A DNA stretch of 55,642 nucleotides from Winogradskyella thalassocola (GCF_900099995.1 NZ_FNCZ01000012.1:1-55642); one strand, 5' to 3'. Positions 36,193 through 46,339 are shown, numbered from the stretch's first letter. Numbers and translations: made by a program. Notes: generated by a model from the letters alone, not told the origin.

Positions 36193-37881
36193 ATGAAACA
36201 ATTTTTTCTCATTTTTTTAATATCGTGTTCTGTTTACGGGCAATCAGAATACCCACAAGATTATTTTAGACATCCATTGGATATTACCTTAGTGCTTGCG
36301 GGTACGTTTGGAGAGCTTCGATCTACTCATTTTCATGGTGGATTAGATATTAAAACGCAACAAAAAGAAGGCCTAAAAGTTTATGCGGCTGCAGAAGGCT
36401 ATATCAGTAGAATAAAGATCTCACATTTTGGTTACGGAAAAGCGATCTATATAACCCATCCTAATGGCTATACCACCGTTTATGGTCATCTTCAAAAATT
36501 CTCTGAACGCTTAGAAGCTTATATTAAGCAATGCCAATACGATAAAGAAAGTTTTGAGGTAGAGGTATTTCCACATAGCGAAGAATTGCTAATTCAGCCA
36601 GACGAAGTAATAGCTTATTCTGGTAATACAGGGAGTTCTGGTGGCCCTCATTTACATTTTGAAATAAGAGACAACTTAGAACGACCAATGAACCCATTAC
36701 TGTTTGGTATGGAAGTTAAAGACTCTAAACCACCTTATGTTTCAGGTGTTTTTGCTTATCCTAAAGATGAAAATGCAACTATTAATGGTAAAAACGAACG
36801 TGTTCCACTACGATTAATTCCGCAAAAATCTGGAGATTATGCTGTGGAAGAAATTAAGGCTTATGGTAATGTTGGTTTTGGTGTCATCTCTTTTGACAAA
36901 CAAGATTTAGCTCCAAATAACAATGGAGTGAGTAATATTCAAACGTTTTTCAATGGAAATAAAAGCTTAGAAATTGATTTTAAACGTATTAGTTTTGAAG
37001 AAACCAAACACATAAAACGACTGTTAGACTATGAATATTTTGTGAGTAAGAAAGCTAAAATCCAAAAGCTTTTTATTCAAAAGAATAATCCTTTAAGTAT
37101 TTATAAAGATGTTTATGACAATGGTTATGTTGAAATAAAAGACAGCACCTCATCGGTTTATAAAGTGAGAATTCGAGATTACAACCAAAATGAATCTTGG
37201 GTGGTTATCCCTATAAACGGAAAACTTGAAACTATTGAGAAAGATAGCATTTTGGATGTCTCTAAAAAATCGTTTGTGAGTAGTGATAAAGCCACAAAAT
37301 TAACTTCAGGAAACATCACTGTTGACTTCTACCCAAACACAGTGTATGATGATTCCTATATTGATTTCAAAGTCAGCTCTGATACGCTTTTCCTTGGTGA
37401 TGACAACATCGCCATGCAGAAAAATTTTTATATTAATTACGACTTAAGCAATTACAAAGCTGAACATCAAGACAAACTTTATGTCGCCAGATTTTATGGT
37501 AATTATTGGAAGCCTTACTATGTTTCTACTTCTCGGAAAGGTAATATTTTAACTGCTAGTAGCAAAGCTTTAGGAACCTATGCATTATCAACTGACATGG
37601 ATCCTCCGACTATAACACCTATCAACTTTCATGATAAGAAATGGATCAGTAACTATCGCTATCTTAAAGTTAAAATTGATGACAAATTAACTGGGATTAG
37701 TAAATATAGAGCCACAGTTAATGGCAAATGGATTTTAATGGAATACGATTATAAAACAGATACTTTAATACACGATTTTAATGATAATATCGTAAAAGAT
37801 ACCAAGAACGAATTAAAAATAATTGTAACAGATAATGTTGGAAATAGTTCTACATTTGAAGCGACATTTTTTAGAAAATAG
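36193..37881 (+). CDS. Secreted M23 (LytM-type) metallopeptidase
   Basis: The 562-residue protein has a signal peptide ending VYGQ. An M23 domain follows at once (about 30-180) with zinc ligands His48 and Asp52 in HFHGGLD and the HxH motif in GGPHLHFEIRD, so the site is intact. The remaining 380 residues are beta-rich and end in an Ig-like domain. M23 enzymes cut peptidoglycan cross-bridges or stems; flavobacterial members of this size act in the periplasm in envelope remodelling. The gene is followed by a TonB-dependent receptor on the same strand after 207 bp of gene-free DNA. Confidence 0.88.
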   Translation: MKQFFLIFLISCSVYGQSEYPQDYFRHPLDITLVLAGTFGELRSTHFHGGLDIKTQQKEGLKVYAAAEGYISRIKISHFGYGKAIYITHPNGYTTVYGHLQKFSERLEAYIKQCQYDKESFEVEVFPHSEELLIQPDEVIAYSGNTGSSGGPHLHFEIRDNLERPMNPLLFGMEVKDSKPPYVSGVFAYPKDENATINGKNERVPLRLIPQKSGDYAVEEIKAYGNVGFGVISFDKQDLAPNNNGVSNIQTFFNGNKSLEIDFKRISFEETKHIKRLLDYEYFVSKKAKIQKLFIQKNNPLSIYKDVYDNGYVEIKDSTSSVYKVRIRDYNQNESWVVIPINGKLETIEKDSILDVSKKSFVSSDKATKLTSGNITVDFYPNTVYDDSYIDFKVSSDTLFLGDDNIAMQKNFYINYDLSNYKAEHQDKLYVARFYGNYWKPYYVSTSRKGNILTASSKALGTYALSTDMDPPTITPINFHDKKWISNYRYLKVKIDDKLTGISKYRATVNGKWILMEYDYKTDTLIHDFNDNIVKDTKNELKIIVTDNVGNSSTFEATFFRK

Positions 37882-38088
37882 ACTCTAATTTTCTTACACC
37901 TTTAGTTTAAATTAATTTTACGCATTGATTTAAGCTAACTGTAAATTGAAGTTTATTGTACTTTTCGAGTTACTTTTTGGCCTTTCCTTTTTTGGTTTGG
38001 ATAAAATAACTGTCTAATACAATATCAAGAAAGATTTAAAGTTTAATACTAAACCCTGATTTCAAGCTAACTAAAAAAAATAAAATAT

Positions 38089-40557
38089 TTGAAACGCTTA
38101 CATTTTATAGTCCTTATAAGCTTACTGTTTAGTTTGCTTTCCTTTTCGCAATCCGCAATAATTAGAGGTGTTATTTTAGATGAAGGTAATTTTCCTATAG
38201 AAGGAGTAAATATCACAACAAATACAGGCGAAGGCACAGCGACCAACAGCAATGGGTTTTACGAACTCAAAATCCCTTTTGGAGTTGAAGTTACTGTAAT
38301 TTACACGCACGTTTCTCATAAGCGCGTGGAACAAAAATTCAACTTAAAAAACGGACAAGAAATAGAATACAACCCTGTAATGCTCATTGAGATTGAACAA
38401 ATTGCCACGGTGGTTATTAATACAAACACCAGACAATCGGTTGATGGAGTCACCTCCATTTCACCACAAATGATTAGAACTATTAAAGGGGCACAACCAG
38501 GAGTTGAGAACATTTTAAAAACATTACCGGGAGTTAATATTTCTAATGAATTAAGTACACAATATTCTGTACGAGGTGGGAATTTTGATGAAAACTTAGT
38601 TTATGTCAACGAAATTGAAGTCTATAGACCATTTTTAATTCGTTCAGGAAACCAAGAAGGTTTGAGTTTTGTGAATACCGATATGGTCCATAATGTCGAT
38701 TTTTCAGCTGGTGGATTTCAAGCGAAGTATGGAGATAAGTTATCGTCTGTTTTAGATATCACCTATCGAAATCCGGTTGACTTCGGTATACGAGCAGATT
38801 TAAGTTTACTCGGAGGAAGTCTTACTGCTGAAACTGTTTCAAAAGATGGTAAGTTTTCAGGAATTGCAGGTGTACGTTATAGAGACAATAGTTTATTACT
38901 AAATAGTCTTGAGACTGAAGGCAATGTAGAACCTGTCTTTGCAGATGCACAAACCTATTTAACGTACCGCTTTTCTAGTAAATTTCATTTAAATTTTTTA
39001 GGGAATATCTCTTCAAACAAATACAATTTTAAACCCGAAAACAGACAAACTAATTTCGGAACCTTACAAGACCCAGTTGCGCTATTAGTGTTTTATGATG
39101 GTCAAGAAAAAGACCAATACCAAACCTATTTTGGTGCTTTTAAAGCTAATTATTTTGCGAGTGAAGATTTAACGCTTAAACTCGTGGCTTCGGCTTATCA
39201 TACTACAGAACAAGAATACTTCGACATCTTGGCACAATACCGTTTAGGAGAAGTCAATACGAATATTGGAGATGAAAATTTAGGAGAGGTCGAGTTTAGT
39301 GAAGGAATCGGATCACAATTAACCCATGCGCGTAACGATTTAGATGCCTTCATTATTAATGCCGAACACCGAGGAGATTATAAAATTGATGACGAAAGTA
39401 CTGTTGAGTGGTCTGTAAAATACACGAATGAAGATATTAGAGATCGCTTGGTTGAATACGAAGTTATAGATTCTGCTGGGTTTTCAATTAGACCTCCAAT
39501 CTTTAGTCAAACAAATCCACAACCTTATACTCCTTTTTCTGGACCATTAGTTGCATTTGAAGATACTAGAGCCACAAATCGTATACAAATAAATAGACTT
39601 CAAGCTTTTGCACAATACAGTAAACGAACGGATTGGAATGGCAACGAGGTATTTTATAACGCTGGTGTAAGAACACATACTTGGAATGTCAGTGGCGATG
39701 GCATTACAGATAATAAAACACAAACCGTTATTAGTCCAAGAGGGCAGTTTGCTATTAAACCTAATTGGGAAAAAGACATGCTCTTTAGAGTTGCTGCAGG
39801 TTTGTATTACCAACCTCCTTTTTATAGAGAGTTGAGAGATTCTGAAGGCGTCGTGAATCCTAACGTTAAAGCACAGAAATCGTTTCATATTGTTTTGGGT
39901 AATGAATATAGTTTCGAAATATGGGACCGACCATTTAAACTAGTTACCGAAGCCTATTATAAAGGAATGACTGATGTTAATCCTTACACTTTAGAAAACG
40001 TAAGAATTCGCTACAGTGCCGACAACAATGCAAAAGCTTATGCTTACGGTTTAGATTTAAGACTTAATGGAGAATTTGTACCAGGCACAGAATCTTGGTT
40101 TAGCTTTGGTTATTTAAAAACAGAAGAAAATATTGATGACCGTGGTTATATTGCCAGACCTACAGATCAACGTTTAAAATTTGGAGCTTTGTTTCAGGAT
40201 TATGTGCCGAACATGCCAGATTTAAAAATGTATTTGAATTTAGTGTATAACACAGGCGTTCCTGGTGGTTCTCCGAGTTATGCAGATCCTTATAATTATC
40301 AATTGAGACTGCGTGATTATAGACGTGCCGATTTAGGAATTTCATATGAAATAGTTAATCCTGAAAAAACATACAATTCTAAATGGAAAGAAGCGTTTAG
40401 AGAATTATCTATCGGTTTTGAAATCTATAATATGTTTAACAACCAAAACTCTATTACCAATACTTGGGTTAGAGATGTATATAGCAAGCAACAATATGCG
40501 ATTCCAAATTATCTAACACCACGTGTCTTTAATGTGAGATTGTCTGCCCGTTTTTAG
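38089..40557 (+). CDS. TonB-dependent outer-membrane receptor
   Basis: The 822-residue protein begins with a signal peptide (MKRLHFIVLISLLFSLLSFS) read from a TTG codon; there is no upstream in-frame ATG. A carboxypeptidase-regulatory-like beta domain (about 22-110) precedes a plug (GVENILKTLPGVNIS, YSVRGGNFDENLVYVNEIE) and a 22-strand barrel ending in LSARF. Such receptors import large substrates with TonB-ExbBD energy. No SusD, siderophore or cobalamin gene is adjacent, so the substrate is open. Confidence 0.88.
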   Translation: MKRLHFIVLISLLFSLLSFSQSAIIRGVILDEGNFPIEGVNITTNTGEGTATNSNGFYELKIPFGVEVTVIYTHVSHKRVEQKFNLKNGQEIEYNPVMLIEIEQIATVVINTNTRQSVDGVTSISPQMIRTIKGAQPGVENILKTLPGVNISNELSTQYSVRGGNFDENLVYVNEIEVYRPFLIRSGNQEGLSFVNTDMVHNVDFSAGGFQAKYGDKLSSVLDITYRNPVDFGIRADLSLLGGSLTAETVSKDGKFSGIAGVRYRDNSLLLNSLETEGNVEPVFADAQTYLTYRFSSKFHLNFLGNISSNKYNFKPENRQTNFGTLQDPVALLVFYDGQEKDQYQTYFGAFKANYFASEDLTLKLVASAYHTTEQEYFDILAQYRLGEVNTNIGDENLGEVEFSEGIGSQLTHARNDLDAFIINAEHRGDYKIDDESTVEWSVKYTNEDIRDRLVEYEVIDSAGFSIRPPIFSQTNPQPYTPFSGPLVAFEDTRATNRIQINRLQAFAQYSKRTDWNGNEVFYNAGVRTHTWNVSGDGITDNKTQTVISPRGQFAIKPNWEKDMLFRVAAGLYYQPPFYRELRDSEGVVNPNVKAQKSFHIVLGNEYSFEIWDRPFKLVTEAYYKGMTDVNPYTLENVRIRYSADNNAKAYAYGLDLRLNGEFVPGTESWFSFGYLKTEENIDDRGYIARPTDQRLKFGALFQDYVPNMPDLKMYLNLVYNTGVPGGSPSYADPYNYQLRLRDYRRADLGISYEIVNPEKTYNSKWKEAFRELSIGFEIYNMFNNQNSITNTWVRDVYSKQQYAIPNYLTPRVFNVRLSARF

Positions 40558-40630
40558 ATTATATCCTGTTTTAGAACGAAATGAGTATGCTTTTGGATGA
40601 ATTCAGCAAATTGAAATCATTTTATATGAC

Positions 40631-40638
40631 TAATTTTG
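40631..40638 (+). promoter_or_regulatory. Candidate -7 box before the 603-residue T9SS gene
   Basis: TAATTTTG matches TAnnTTTG, with ATTG 17 bp upstream as a weak -33 element, about 60 bp before the ATG. Confidence 0.3.
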
Positions 40639-40698
40639 ACTAGCTAATTTTTTTAGGTACTTTACTCTCTTTAAACTTTAGTTCAAAATTTAAAAATT

Positions 40699-42510
40699 AT
40701 GAAACTTTCCCTCAGTTCATTTCTACTCCTTTGCTGTAGTATTTCTTTTGCTCAACTTAGTGTTCAAAATGACGCGTATGTTTTTGTGAAAAACCAATCT
40801 ATTTATGTTACGGATGATGTTAACATTGATGATGCAGATTCAAAAATATATCTAAGAGACGAAGCTCAACTACTTCAAGGCAATGGGACTACTGGCAACT
40901 CTGGTAATGGTCAATTAAGTGTCTATCAAACGGGAACCGTAAACCAATGGAGTTATAATTATTGGTGTTCCCCTATTGGAAATAATTCAGCAGCTTTTGG
41001 AAATGAAGATGCACGCGTTAATTTAATTGATGATGCTACAGGATTAATCTCTAGTGCTGATGCATTATTTACCTCTAGTTATGATGGCTCTTCCAGCCCT
41101 TTAACTATATCCCAACGTTGGTTATGGACATATCAAACGTCTGATCAATATCTCGATTGGGTTTTTGTAGGTGCTACCGGAAATATAAAACCAGGACTTG
41201 GTTTTACCATGAAAGGTAACGGAACGGGTTTAGTAGGAAGTCAAATTTATGATTTTAGAGGCAAGCCAAATAATGGTACTATTACGAATGATGTCGCAAA
41301 TGGCTTAAATACTTTAGTCGGCAATCCGTATCCTAGTGCTATGGATTCTGCTGCATTTATACACGACGTAGACAACCAAGCATCAATTAATGGCACTTTA
41401 CAATTTTGGGAACAAGATGGTAATGTACCCTCTCATGTGTTACAAGATTATATTGGTGGGTACTCTTTATTTACAATAGATGCTGCTGGTGCAATTATTA
41501 CTACCACTCCTGCTGTTTTCTTTACTTATGACGAGCAGGATAATGGACCATTTCCTTTACCACCTGGTCCAGGAGGCATTGGTACAAAGGAAGCTTTACG
41601 CTACATACCAATTGGGCAAGGCTTTATGGTTGAAGGTATCGCAGGCACACCTAGTGTTCCCGCAAAAGTATATGCAAGAAATTCACATCGTGCGTTTGCA
41701 AAAGAATCTGATGGTGACAGTTATTTTTTTAGAAGCAACTCGAATGATTCTAATTCTTCTGAAACGACTGAACCATCAGGAATTCAATACCAAAACAATG
41801 GACTTTCTATTATACCTGAAGATTATAAGCGCTTTAGAATTAATGTCGATTTTAGTGATGACGAATCGCAATACACAAGACAATTGGTTTTGAATTTTCA
41901 TGATTCTGCAACTGCCGGATTTGATTATGGGTTAGAATTAATCCGTACGGAAAGCTACAACTCAGATGCCTATTTTTCTTTAGATGACAAGGTGTATTCT
42001 GGTCAGGCTTTTCCTTTTGAAGAAGCACTTGTGATTCCTGTAGCCATTAATATTGAACAAGAACAACCGTTGCGTTTTAGAATATTTGACATTCAGAATT
42101 TCGATGATTCTCAAGGTATTTACATTCATGATAATGACACTGACACCTACGTTAATTTAAGAAATTTGGATTACGAACTAAACATCACACCAGGTAATTA
42201 TACGGATCGTTTTACTATTGTGTTTACAAATCAAGCTTTAGATGTTGAAGAATTTGATACCACCGCATTAACAATAAACCAAGACAATAATCTTCACCAA
42301 CTATCTGTACAAAACCCAAATGGTTTAGATATTAACACTATAGCGGTTTACGATGTTACAGGTAAACGTATGATTCAAGTCCGTTTTGATGCTGTCGAAG
42401 ATCTATATAACTTATCTACGTTACGTTTAAGTGATGGTGTATATGTGGTGAATGTAACTTCTCATGCAAACACAACAGCGAAATCGCAAAAGATAATTGT
42501 TAAGAATTAA
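40699..42510 (+). CDS. T9SS-sorted secreted protein with GNPYPSA module
   Basis: The 603-residue protein has a signal peptide ending SFAQ and a C-terminal T9SS sorting domain (about 530-603, ending KIIVKN). Its central part (about 65-340) is homologous to the region before the sorting domain of the giant adhesin: NYWCSPIGN/NYWGSPVSN, LGFTMKG, GKPNNGTI/GQPNNGTI, GNPYPSAMD/GNPYPSAID, FWEQ and YIPIGQGF. The module is common in large flavobacterial surface proteins and has no defined function. The gene is monocistronic, and its 3' end overlaps the convergent cysteine desulfurase by 11 bp. Confidence 0.82.
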   Translation: MKLSLSSFLLLCCSISFAQLSVQNDAYVFVKNQSIYVTDDVNIDDADSKIYLRDEAQLLQGNGTTGNSGNGQLSVYQTGTVNQWSYNYWCSPIGNNSAAFGNEDARVNLIDDATGLISSADALFTSSYDGSSSPLTISQRWLWTYQTSDQYLDWVFVGATGNIKPGLGFTMKGNGTGLVGSQIYDFRGKPNNGTITNDVANGLNTLVGNPYPSAMDSAAFIHDVDNQASINGTLQFWEQDGNVPSHVLQDYIGGYSLFTIDAAGAIITTTPAVFFTYDEQDNGPFPLPPGPGGIGTKEALRYIPIGQGFMVEGIAGTPSVPAKVYARNSHRAFAKESDGDSYFFRSNSNDSNSSETTEPSGIQYQNNGLSIIPEDYKRFRINVDFSDDESQYTRQLVLNFHDSATAGFDYGLELIRTESYNSDAYFSLDDKVYSGQAFPFEEALVIPVAINIEQEQPLRFRIFDIQNFDDSQGIYIHDNDTDTYVNLRNLDYELNITPGNYTDRFTIVFTNQALDVEEFDTTALTINQDNNLHQLSVQNPNGLDINTIAVYDVTGKRMIQVRFDAVEDLYNLSTLRLSDGVYVVNVTSHANTTAKSQKIIVKN

Positions 42511-43645
42511 CAAATTCTTTCAAAACAGAAATCACATAATCTAACTCTTCTTTGGTGTTATAAATACTGAACGAAAAGCGCACAGAAGGTTGTTTTAGTT
42601 TATCATTAGCTAAAATTGCAGATAACACATGCGATTGTTGACTACTTCCACTTTGGCAAGCACTTCCTTTTGAACAGGCAATACCTTTTAAATCGAGTTG
42701 AAACTGTAACATTGGTGCTTTTGCTGGGGCAATTGGTAAACAGACATTAATCAATGTATATGTACTATTCTCAACAGTTTCACAACTACCATTAAAACTA
42801 GCCTCGGGTAAATGTGTTTTTATTTGCTGAATGAAATAGTCTTTTAAGTCCGAAACGTATTTTTTATCCTCATCAAGATTAGCATATGCTATTTTTAAGG
42901 CTTCATCCATACCTACAATATTGTGTATAGATTCTGTACCTGCTCTATAACCACGCTCTTGCTCTCCTCCAAAAATCAACGGTTTTAAACCTGATTCTTT
43001 TCGTATAAAACAAAACCCAACTCCTTTTGGTCCATGAAACTTATGCGCACTAGCGGCCATAAAATCTATAGGGATTTCTTTTAAATCTATTTTGTAATGC
43101 CCAACAGATTGTACCATATCCGAATGAAACAATGCCTTATGTGTTTTACAGAGATTAGCTACGTTTTCAATATCTAAAATATTACCAACCTCATTATTAA
43201 TATGCATTAAGCTTACGAGTGGCTTATTCGCAGATTGCAATAAATGCTCTAAATGTGTGAAATTTACGAGACCACAATCGTCTAAATCTACATAGCGTAT
43301 ATCTATGTTATATTCTTTTTGTAGTTGTTCTGCTGTATGCAAAACGGCATGATGTTCAATTTTAGACGTAATTATTTCGGTAACACCTAAATCTCTTACA
43401 GCGCTTCGCATCGCCAAATTATCAGCTTCTGTGCCTCCAGATGTAAAAACAATCTCTGAAGCCGAAACATTAAAATAAGAAGCTATATTTTTTCTACATT
43501 GTTCTAAAAGTGCTTTTGACGAACGACCAAAACTATGTGTAGAGGATGCATTTCCATAACTTTCGTTTAGCACTTGCGTCATGCGCTCAACAACTTCGGG
43601 TCGTAAAGCTGTAGTGGCTGCGTTATCTAAATATACTGAATTCAT
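42500..43645 (-). CDS. Cysteine desulfurase (NifS/IscS family)
   Basis: The 381-residue PLP enzyme has the pyridoxal lysine Lys202 in SAHKFHGPKG and the persulfide Cys330 in KGSACQSG, the class I (IscS-like) signature. It releases sulfur from cysteine for Fe-S clusters or tRNA thiolation. No iscU or other isc gene is adjacent; in Bacteroidota the SUF system usually serves Fe-S assembly, so this copy may supply another sulfur acceptor such as a tRNA thiolase. Confidence 0.92.
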   Translation of the reverse strand: MNSVYLDNAATTALRPEVVERMTQVLNESYGNASSTHSFGRSSKALLEQCRKNIASYFNVSASEIVFTSGGTEADNLAMRSAVRDLGVTEIITSKIEHHAVLHTAEQLQKEYNIDIRYVDLDDCGLVNFTHLEHLLQSANKPLVSLMHINNEVGNILDIENVANLCKTHKALFHSDMVQSVGHYKIDLKEIPIDFMAASAHKFHGPKGVGFCFIRKESGLKPLIFGGEQERGYRAGTESIHNIVGMDEALKIAYANLDEDKKYVSDLKDYFIQQIKTHLPEASFNGSCETVENSTYTLINVCLPIAPAKAPMLQFQLDLKGIACSKGSACQSGSSQQSHVLSAILANDKLKQPSVRFSFSIYNTKEELDYVISVLKEFVNS

Positions 43646-43798
43646 GTGCTTATAGGTATTGAAGTTTTATGGACACATGCGGTTGGCCATTTATCATTTG
43701 TTTGAATGATAAAATGTTAAACATGCTCATTTCATCTTGCAAAAATATTGTAAATAAAATTATTTAGATAATGGAGCGTTATAATTTTACAAATCCGT

Positions 43799-43806
43799 TA
43801 TTTTTG
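43799..43806 (+). promoter_or_regulatory. -7 box of the calcium-repeat lipoprotein gene
   Basis: TATTTTTG matches TAnnTTTG and ends 15 bp before the ATG at 43822. It lies inside the longer open frame (from 43771), which argues for the shorter start. Confidence 0.45.
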
Positions 43807-43821
43807 TTAAAATTTGAATCT

Positions 43822-44763
43822 ATGATCCGTCGTTTTTTTATCCTATTTTGTTTTGCTTTTTTAACCGCCTGTGATGATGGTGATATCTTAACAGTAGACT
43901 TAGAGTTTGATGAAGAATTAGCATACTGCACTAATTTCGAAGACTATCATTTAGTCTATGACACACGAGATGATCCGAATGAAGCACTTATTTTAATATT
44001 CCCAAAGTCTACCACTAATGATGCACTGTTTACATCAGCCACAACAGTAGACGTACCATCAGAATTAACGATTAATGCAAGTACTACACGTTTTATCTAC
44101 AGAACGTATAATAGAGAATTAAGCGCTAGTGATATTTGTGCTGTAATCCCACCCTCTAATTTAACTATACGAGAAGATTATGAAGCATTATCTGGAGATG
44201 TTTATATAACCTCTACCATAGTAGATGATGATAATGATGGAGTACCAAGTATTTCTGAATACGGCCCAGGCGGTATAGAAAACCCAAAAGACACAGACGG
44301 AGACGGTATACCAGATTATCTCGATATCGATGATGATGGTGATAATGTATTAACAAAAAATGAACTTGACGAATTGGATGAAGACGGGGATGGTGATCCT
44401 TTAACTAACCCTTTAAATACTGATGCAAATCATCCAACAAACAGTGATGATCTTCCTGATTATTTAGATCCTGATGACGATGGTGACGAAATTCCGACAC
44501 GTTTAGAAGACGCTAATGGAGAAAATGGTCCTGGAGATGATCGTATAGCTGTTAATGGTGTTTTAGTACTACTTTATTTAAATCCTTTGGAAGATACACC
44601 CTATGACTTTGAAGATTATGATGCTTTTGAGAATAAATATACAAGAACTGTTACAACCAACTTTATAGTAAAAGACACGGATTTAACGATATTCAGATCA
44701 ACAGAAATCAACCTTGGTACATTAACCACCGTTATATCTGACTTTGACCCTGAAGACGATTAA
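43822..44763 (+). CDS. Lipoprotein with thrombospondin type 3-like calcium repeats
   Basis: Starting at MIRRFFILFCFAF gives a lipoprotein signal with lipobox LTAC and 313 residues. The middle holds acidic DxDxDG calcium-binding repeats (DTDGDGIPDYLDIDDDGD and a second set around DPDDDGDEIPTR). The remaining sequence is beta-rich. It should be an envelope lipoprotein stabilised by calcium, and the function is unknown. The stop overlaps the convergent Smr gene by 4 bp. Confidence 0.7.
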   Translation: MIRRFFILFCFAFLTACDDGDILTVDLEFDEELAYCTNFEDYHLVYDTRDDPNEALILIFPKSTTNDALFTSATTVDVPSELTINASTTRFIYRTYNRELSASDICAVIPPSNLTIREDYEALSGDVYITSTIVDDDNDGVPSISEYGPGGIENPKDTDGDGIPDYLDIDDDGDNVLTKNELDELDEDGDGDPLTNPLNTDANHPTNSDDLPDYLDPDDDGDEIPTRLEDANGENGPGDDRIAVNGVLVLLYLNPLEDTPYDFEDYDAFENKYTRTVTTNFIVKDTDLTIFRSTEINLGTLTTVISDFDPEDD

Positions 44764-45317
44764 GGTTCAACATTTTGAAGGATCCTAACTTCTGTGGCGC
44801 CTAATCCATAAGTTTTGTAATCGGCATCATAAAACTTCACATTATTATAACGACTAAAAAGCGTTTCTAACTCTTGGCGTAATACGCCTTCTCCTACTCC
44901 ATGTATAAATACAACTTTAGGAATACGTTTTCGCATGGCGAATTCTAACTGACCTCTAGCAGTATCTAACTGCAGATTGAGCATATCAAAATTAGACATC
45001 CCTCTCGACGATTTTGTGAGATGATGAATATGCAAATCCACTTCAAATTTTGGAGCGTGACGTTCTTTTGGTTTAACTGTAGGTTCTGACTTTCGTTTTT
45101 TAGATTCTTTCTCTTTTTTTACAGCTTCGAAATCGGTATTATAAACAGCATTCTCTAAACTATTACCCGAAGCCATTAGCATGAGTTCTCGAGCTTCAAA
45201 TGTAATATCAAATCCATCAGTATCTTCAACGGTAATAGTGTCTCCTGAAATTTTGGTTATAATTCCAGAAATGGCATCATCAATAGTTTCAACAGTATCT
45301 CCAACTTTAAACTTCAT
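44760..45317 (-). CDS. Smr-domain protein (MutS2-related)
   Basis: The 185-residue protein starts with a small KOW/SH3-like segment (KFKVGDTVETIDD), then a charged linker, then an Smr domain with VDLHIHHL, VFIHGVGEG and YGLGATEV. Smr domains are nucleases or nucleic-acid binding modules, best known from MutS2 and its role on collided ribosomes. This is the stand-alone version. Its start overlaps the small membrane protein gene upstream by 11 bp, so the two are translationally coupled. Confidence 0.8.
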   Translation of the reverse strand: MKFKVGDTVETIDDAISGIITKISGDTITVEDTDGFDITFEARELMLMASGNSLENAVYNTDFEAVKKEKESKKRKSEPTVKPKERHAPKFEVDLHIHHLTKSSRGMSNFDMLNLQLDTARGQLEFAMRKRIPKVVFIHGVGEGVLRQELETLFSRYNNVKFYDADYKTYGLGATEVRILQNVEP

Positions 45318-45522
45318 CTTCTCTTTCTGTTTTTATAAAAGACGCTTCTTCTTTATCAAATTTACTCGGTATATTTCTAGACGTTCTATAAATACCAAAA
45401 ACCAATAATACAATACCCCCCATTAAGATATAGGTGTTTTGTTCTTGTTGTGCTTGTGCATAGAAAGCGACTGCTCCACCGACCACAATACAGATAAAAT
45501 TGATGAGTCTAGATATATTCAT
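45307..45522 (-). CDS. Small two-helix membrane protein
   Basis: The 71-residue protein has two hydrophobic segments (about 7-22 and 31-45) and a charged C-terminal tail. I do not recognise a named family. It overlaps the Smr gene by 11 bp and is upstream in the same operon. Confidence 0.65.
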   Translation of the reverse strand: MNISRLINFICIVVGGAVAFYAQAQQEQNTYILMGGIVLLVFGIYRTSRNIPSKFDKEEASFIKTEREDEV

Positions 45523-45614
45523 AATTCAATAATTAAAACAAGACACAAAAATAAGGTTTAGAAAAATAGTAATAGCAATTACAATAGTTTTTAGCAAATT
45601 GTTAATTTAGCAAA

Positions 45615-45917
45615 ATGTTAATACTCGCAAAAGGACTTGATGATTATATGTTACCATGCTTATGGAAACAAACGTTTAATATCGACTGCATGGGTTGTGG
45701 TATGCAACGTTCTATGTCATTAATTTTAAGTGGAGATTTTGTTGCTGCTTTCTATATGTATCCTGCAATTTATTCGCTTATTGCCCTATTTTCTTTTTTA
45801 GTATTGCATCTTAAATTTCAATTTAAAAACGGTCATAGAATAATTTTTGGGCTTTTTTTATTAAATATTAGTATTATTGTAATAAGTTTTATCATAAAAA
45901 CCTTTTTAACCAACTAA
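45615..45917 (+). CDS. DUF2752 membrane protein
   Basis: The 100-residue protein has the DUF2752 signature MGCGMQRS near the N-terminus and two to three membrane segments. Members are small inner-membrane proteins of unknown role. It lies 13 bp upstream of the CCC-motif gene, a pair seen in other Flavobacteria. Confidence 0.82.
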   Translation: MLILAKGLDDYMLPCLWKQTFNIDCMGCGMQRSMSLILSGDFVAAFYMYPAIYSLIALFSFLVLHLKFQFKNGHRIIFGLFLLNISIIVISFIIKTFLTN

Positions 45918-45930
45918 AACAACTAACACA

Positions 45931-46263
45931 ATGGAGAAACAACAAATACCAAATGGTACCTTAGTCCTAATCATGGGAATCTTATCAATTATTGGATGCT
46001 GTTGTTACGGTTTACCTGGATTAATTTTCGGAATCGTAGCAATTATTCTTGGTGGTAAAGCCACTAAATTATACATGGAAGCACCTGAAAGCTATTCAGG
46101 TTTTGGAAATGTTAAAGCAGGTCGAATAATGGGAATTATTGGTGTCGTTTTAAGTATCTTAATGGTAGCTTATATACTATGGATTATTTCTTATTTTGGA
46201 TGGGAAACTTTACAAAATCAAGAATTAATGCAAGAGAAAATGCAAGAAATGATGGGACAATAG
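45931..46263 (+). CDS. CCC-motif membrane protein
   Basis: The 110-residue protein has the GCCCYG motif at the start of two conserved membrane helices (about 10-40 and 62-90) and a Met/Gln-rich tail. It is probably cotranscribed with DUF2752. The family has no known function; the cysteine cluster could bind metal. A bidirectional terminator follows. Confidence 0.78.
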   Translation: MEKQQIPNGTLVLIMGILSIIGCCCYGLPGLIFGIVAIILGGKATKLYMEAPESYSGFGNVKAGRIMGIIGVVLSILMVAYILWIISYFGWETLQNQELMQEKMQEMMGQ

Positions 46264-46280
46264 TCTTATCTACAAAACAC

Positions 46281-46318
46281 AAAAAAGCGATTTTCTTAAT
46301 TGAAAATCGCTTTTTTTT
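46281..46318. terminator. Bidirectional terminator between CCC-motif gene and rocD
   Basis: A 15-bp perfect stem (AAAAAAGCGATTTTC with GAAAATCGCTTTTTT) and a 6-nt loop lie between convergent genes. Confidence 0.85.
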
Positions 46319-46339
46319 ATACGTATTATTTAGTAAGTT

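Noticed and set aside
41480..41893. 137-codon open frame overlapping the 603-residue T9SS gene in another phase
   Set aside because: The overlapped gene is supported by homology along this whole stretch; the alternative product is low complexity.
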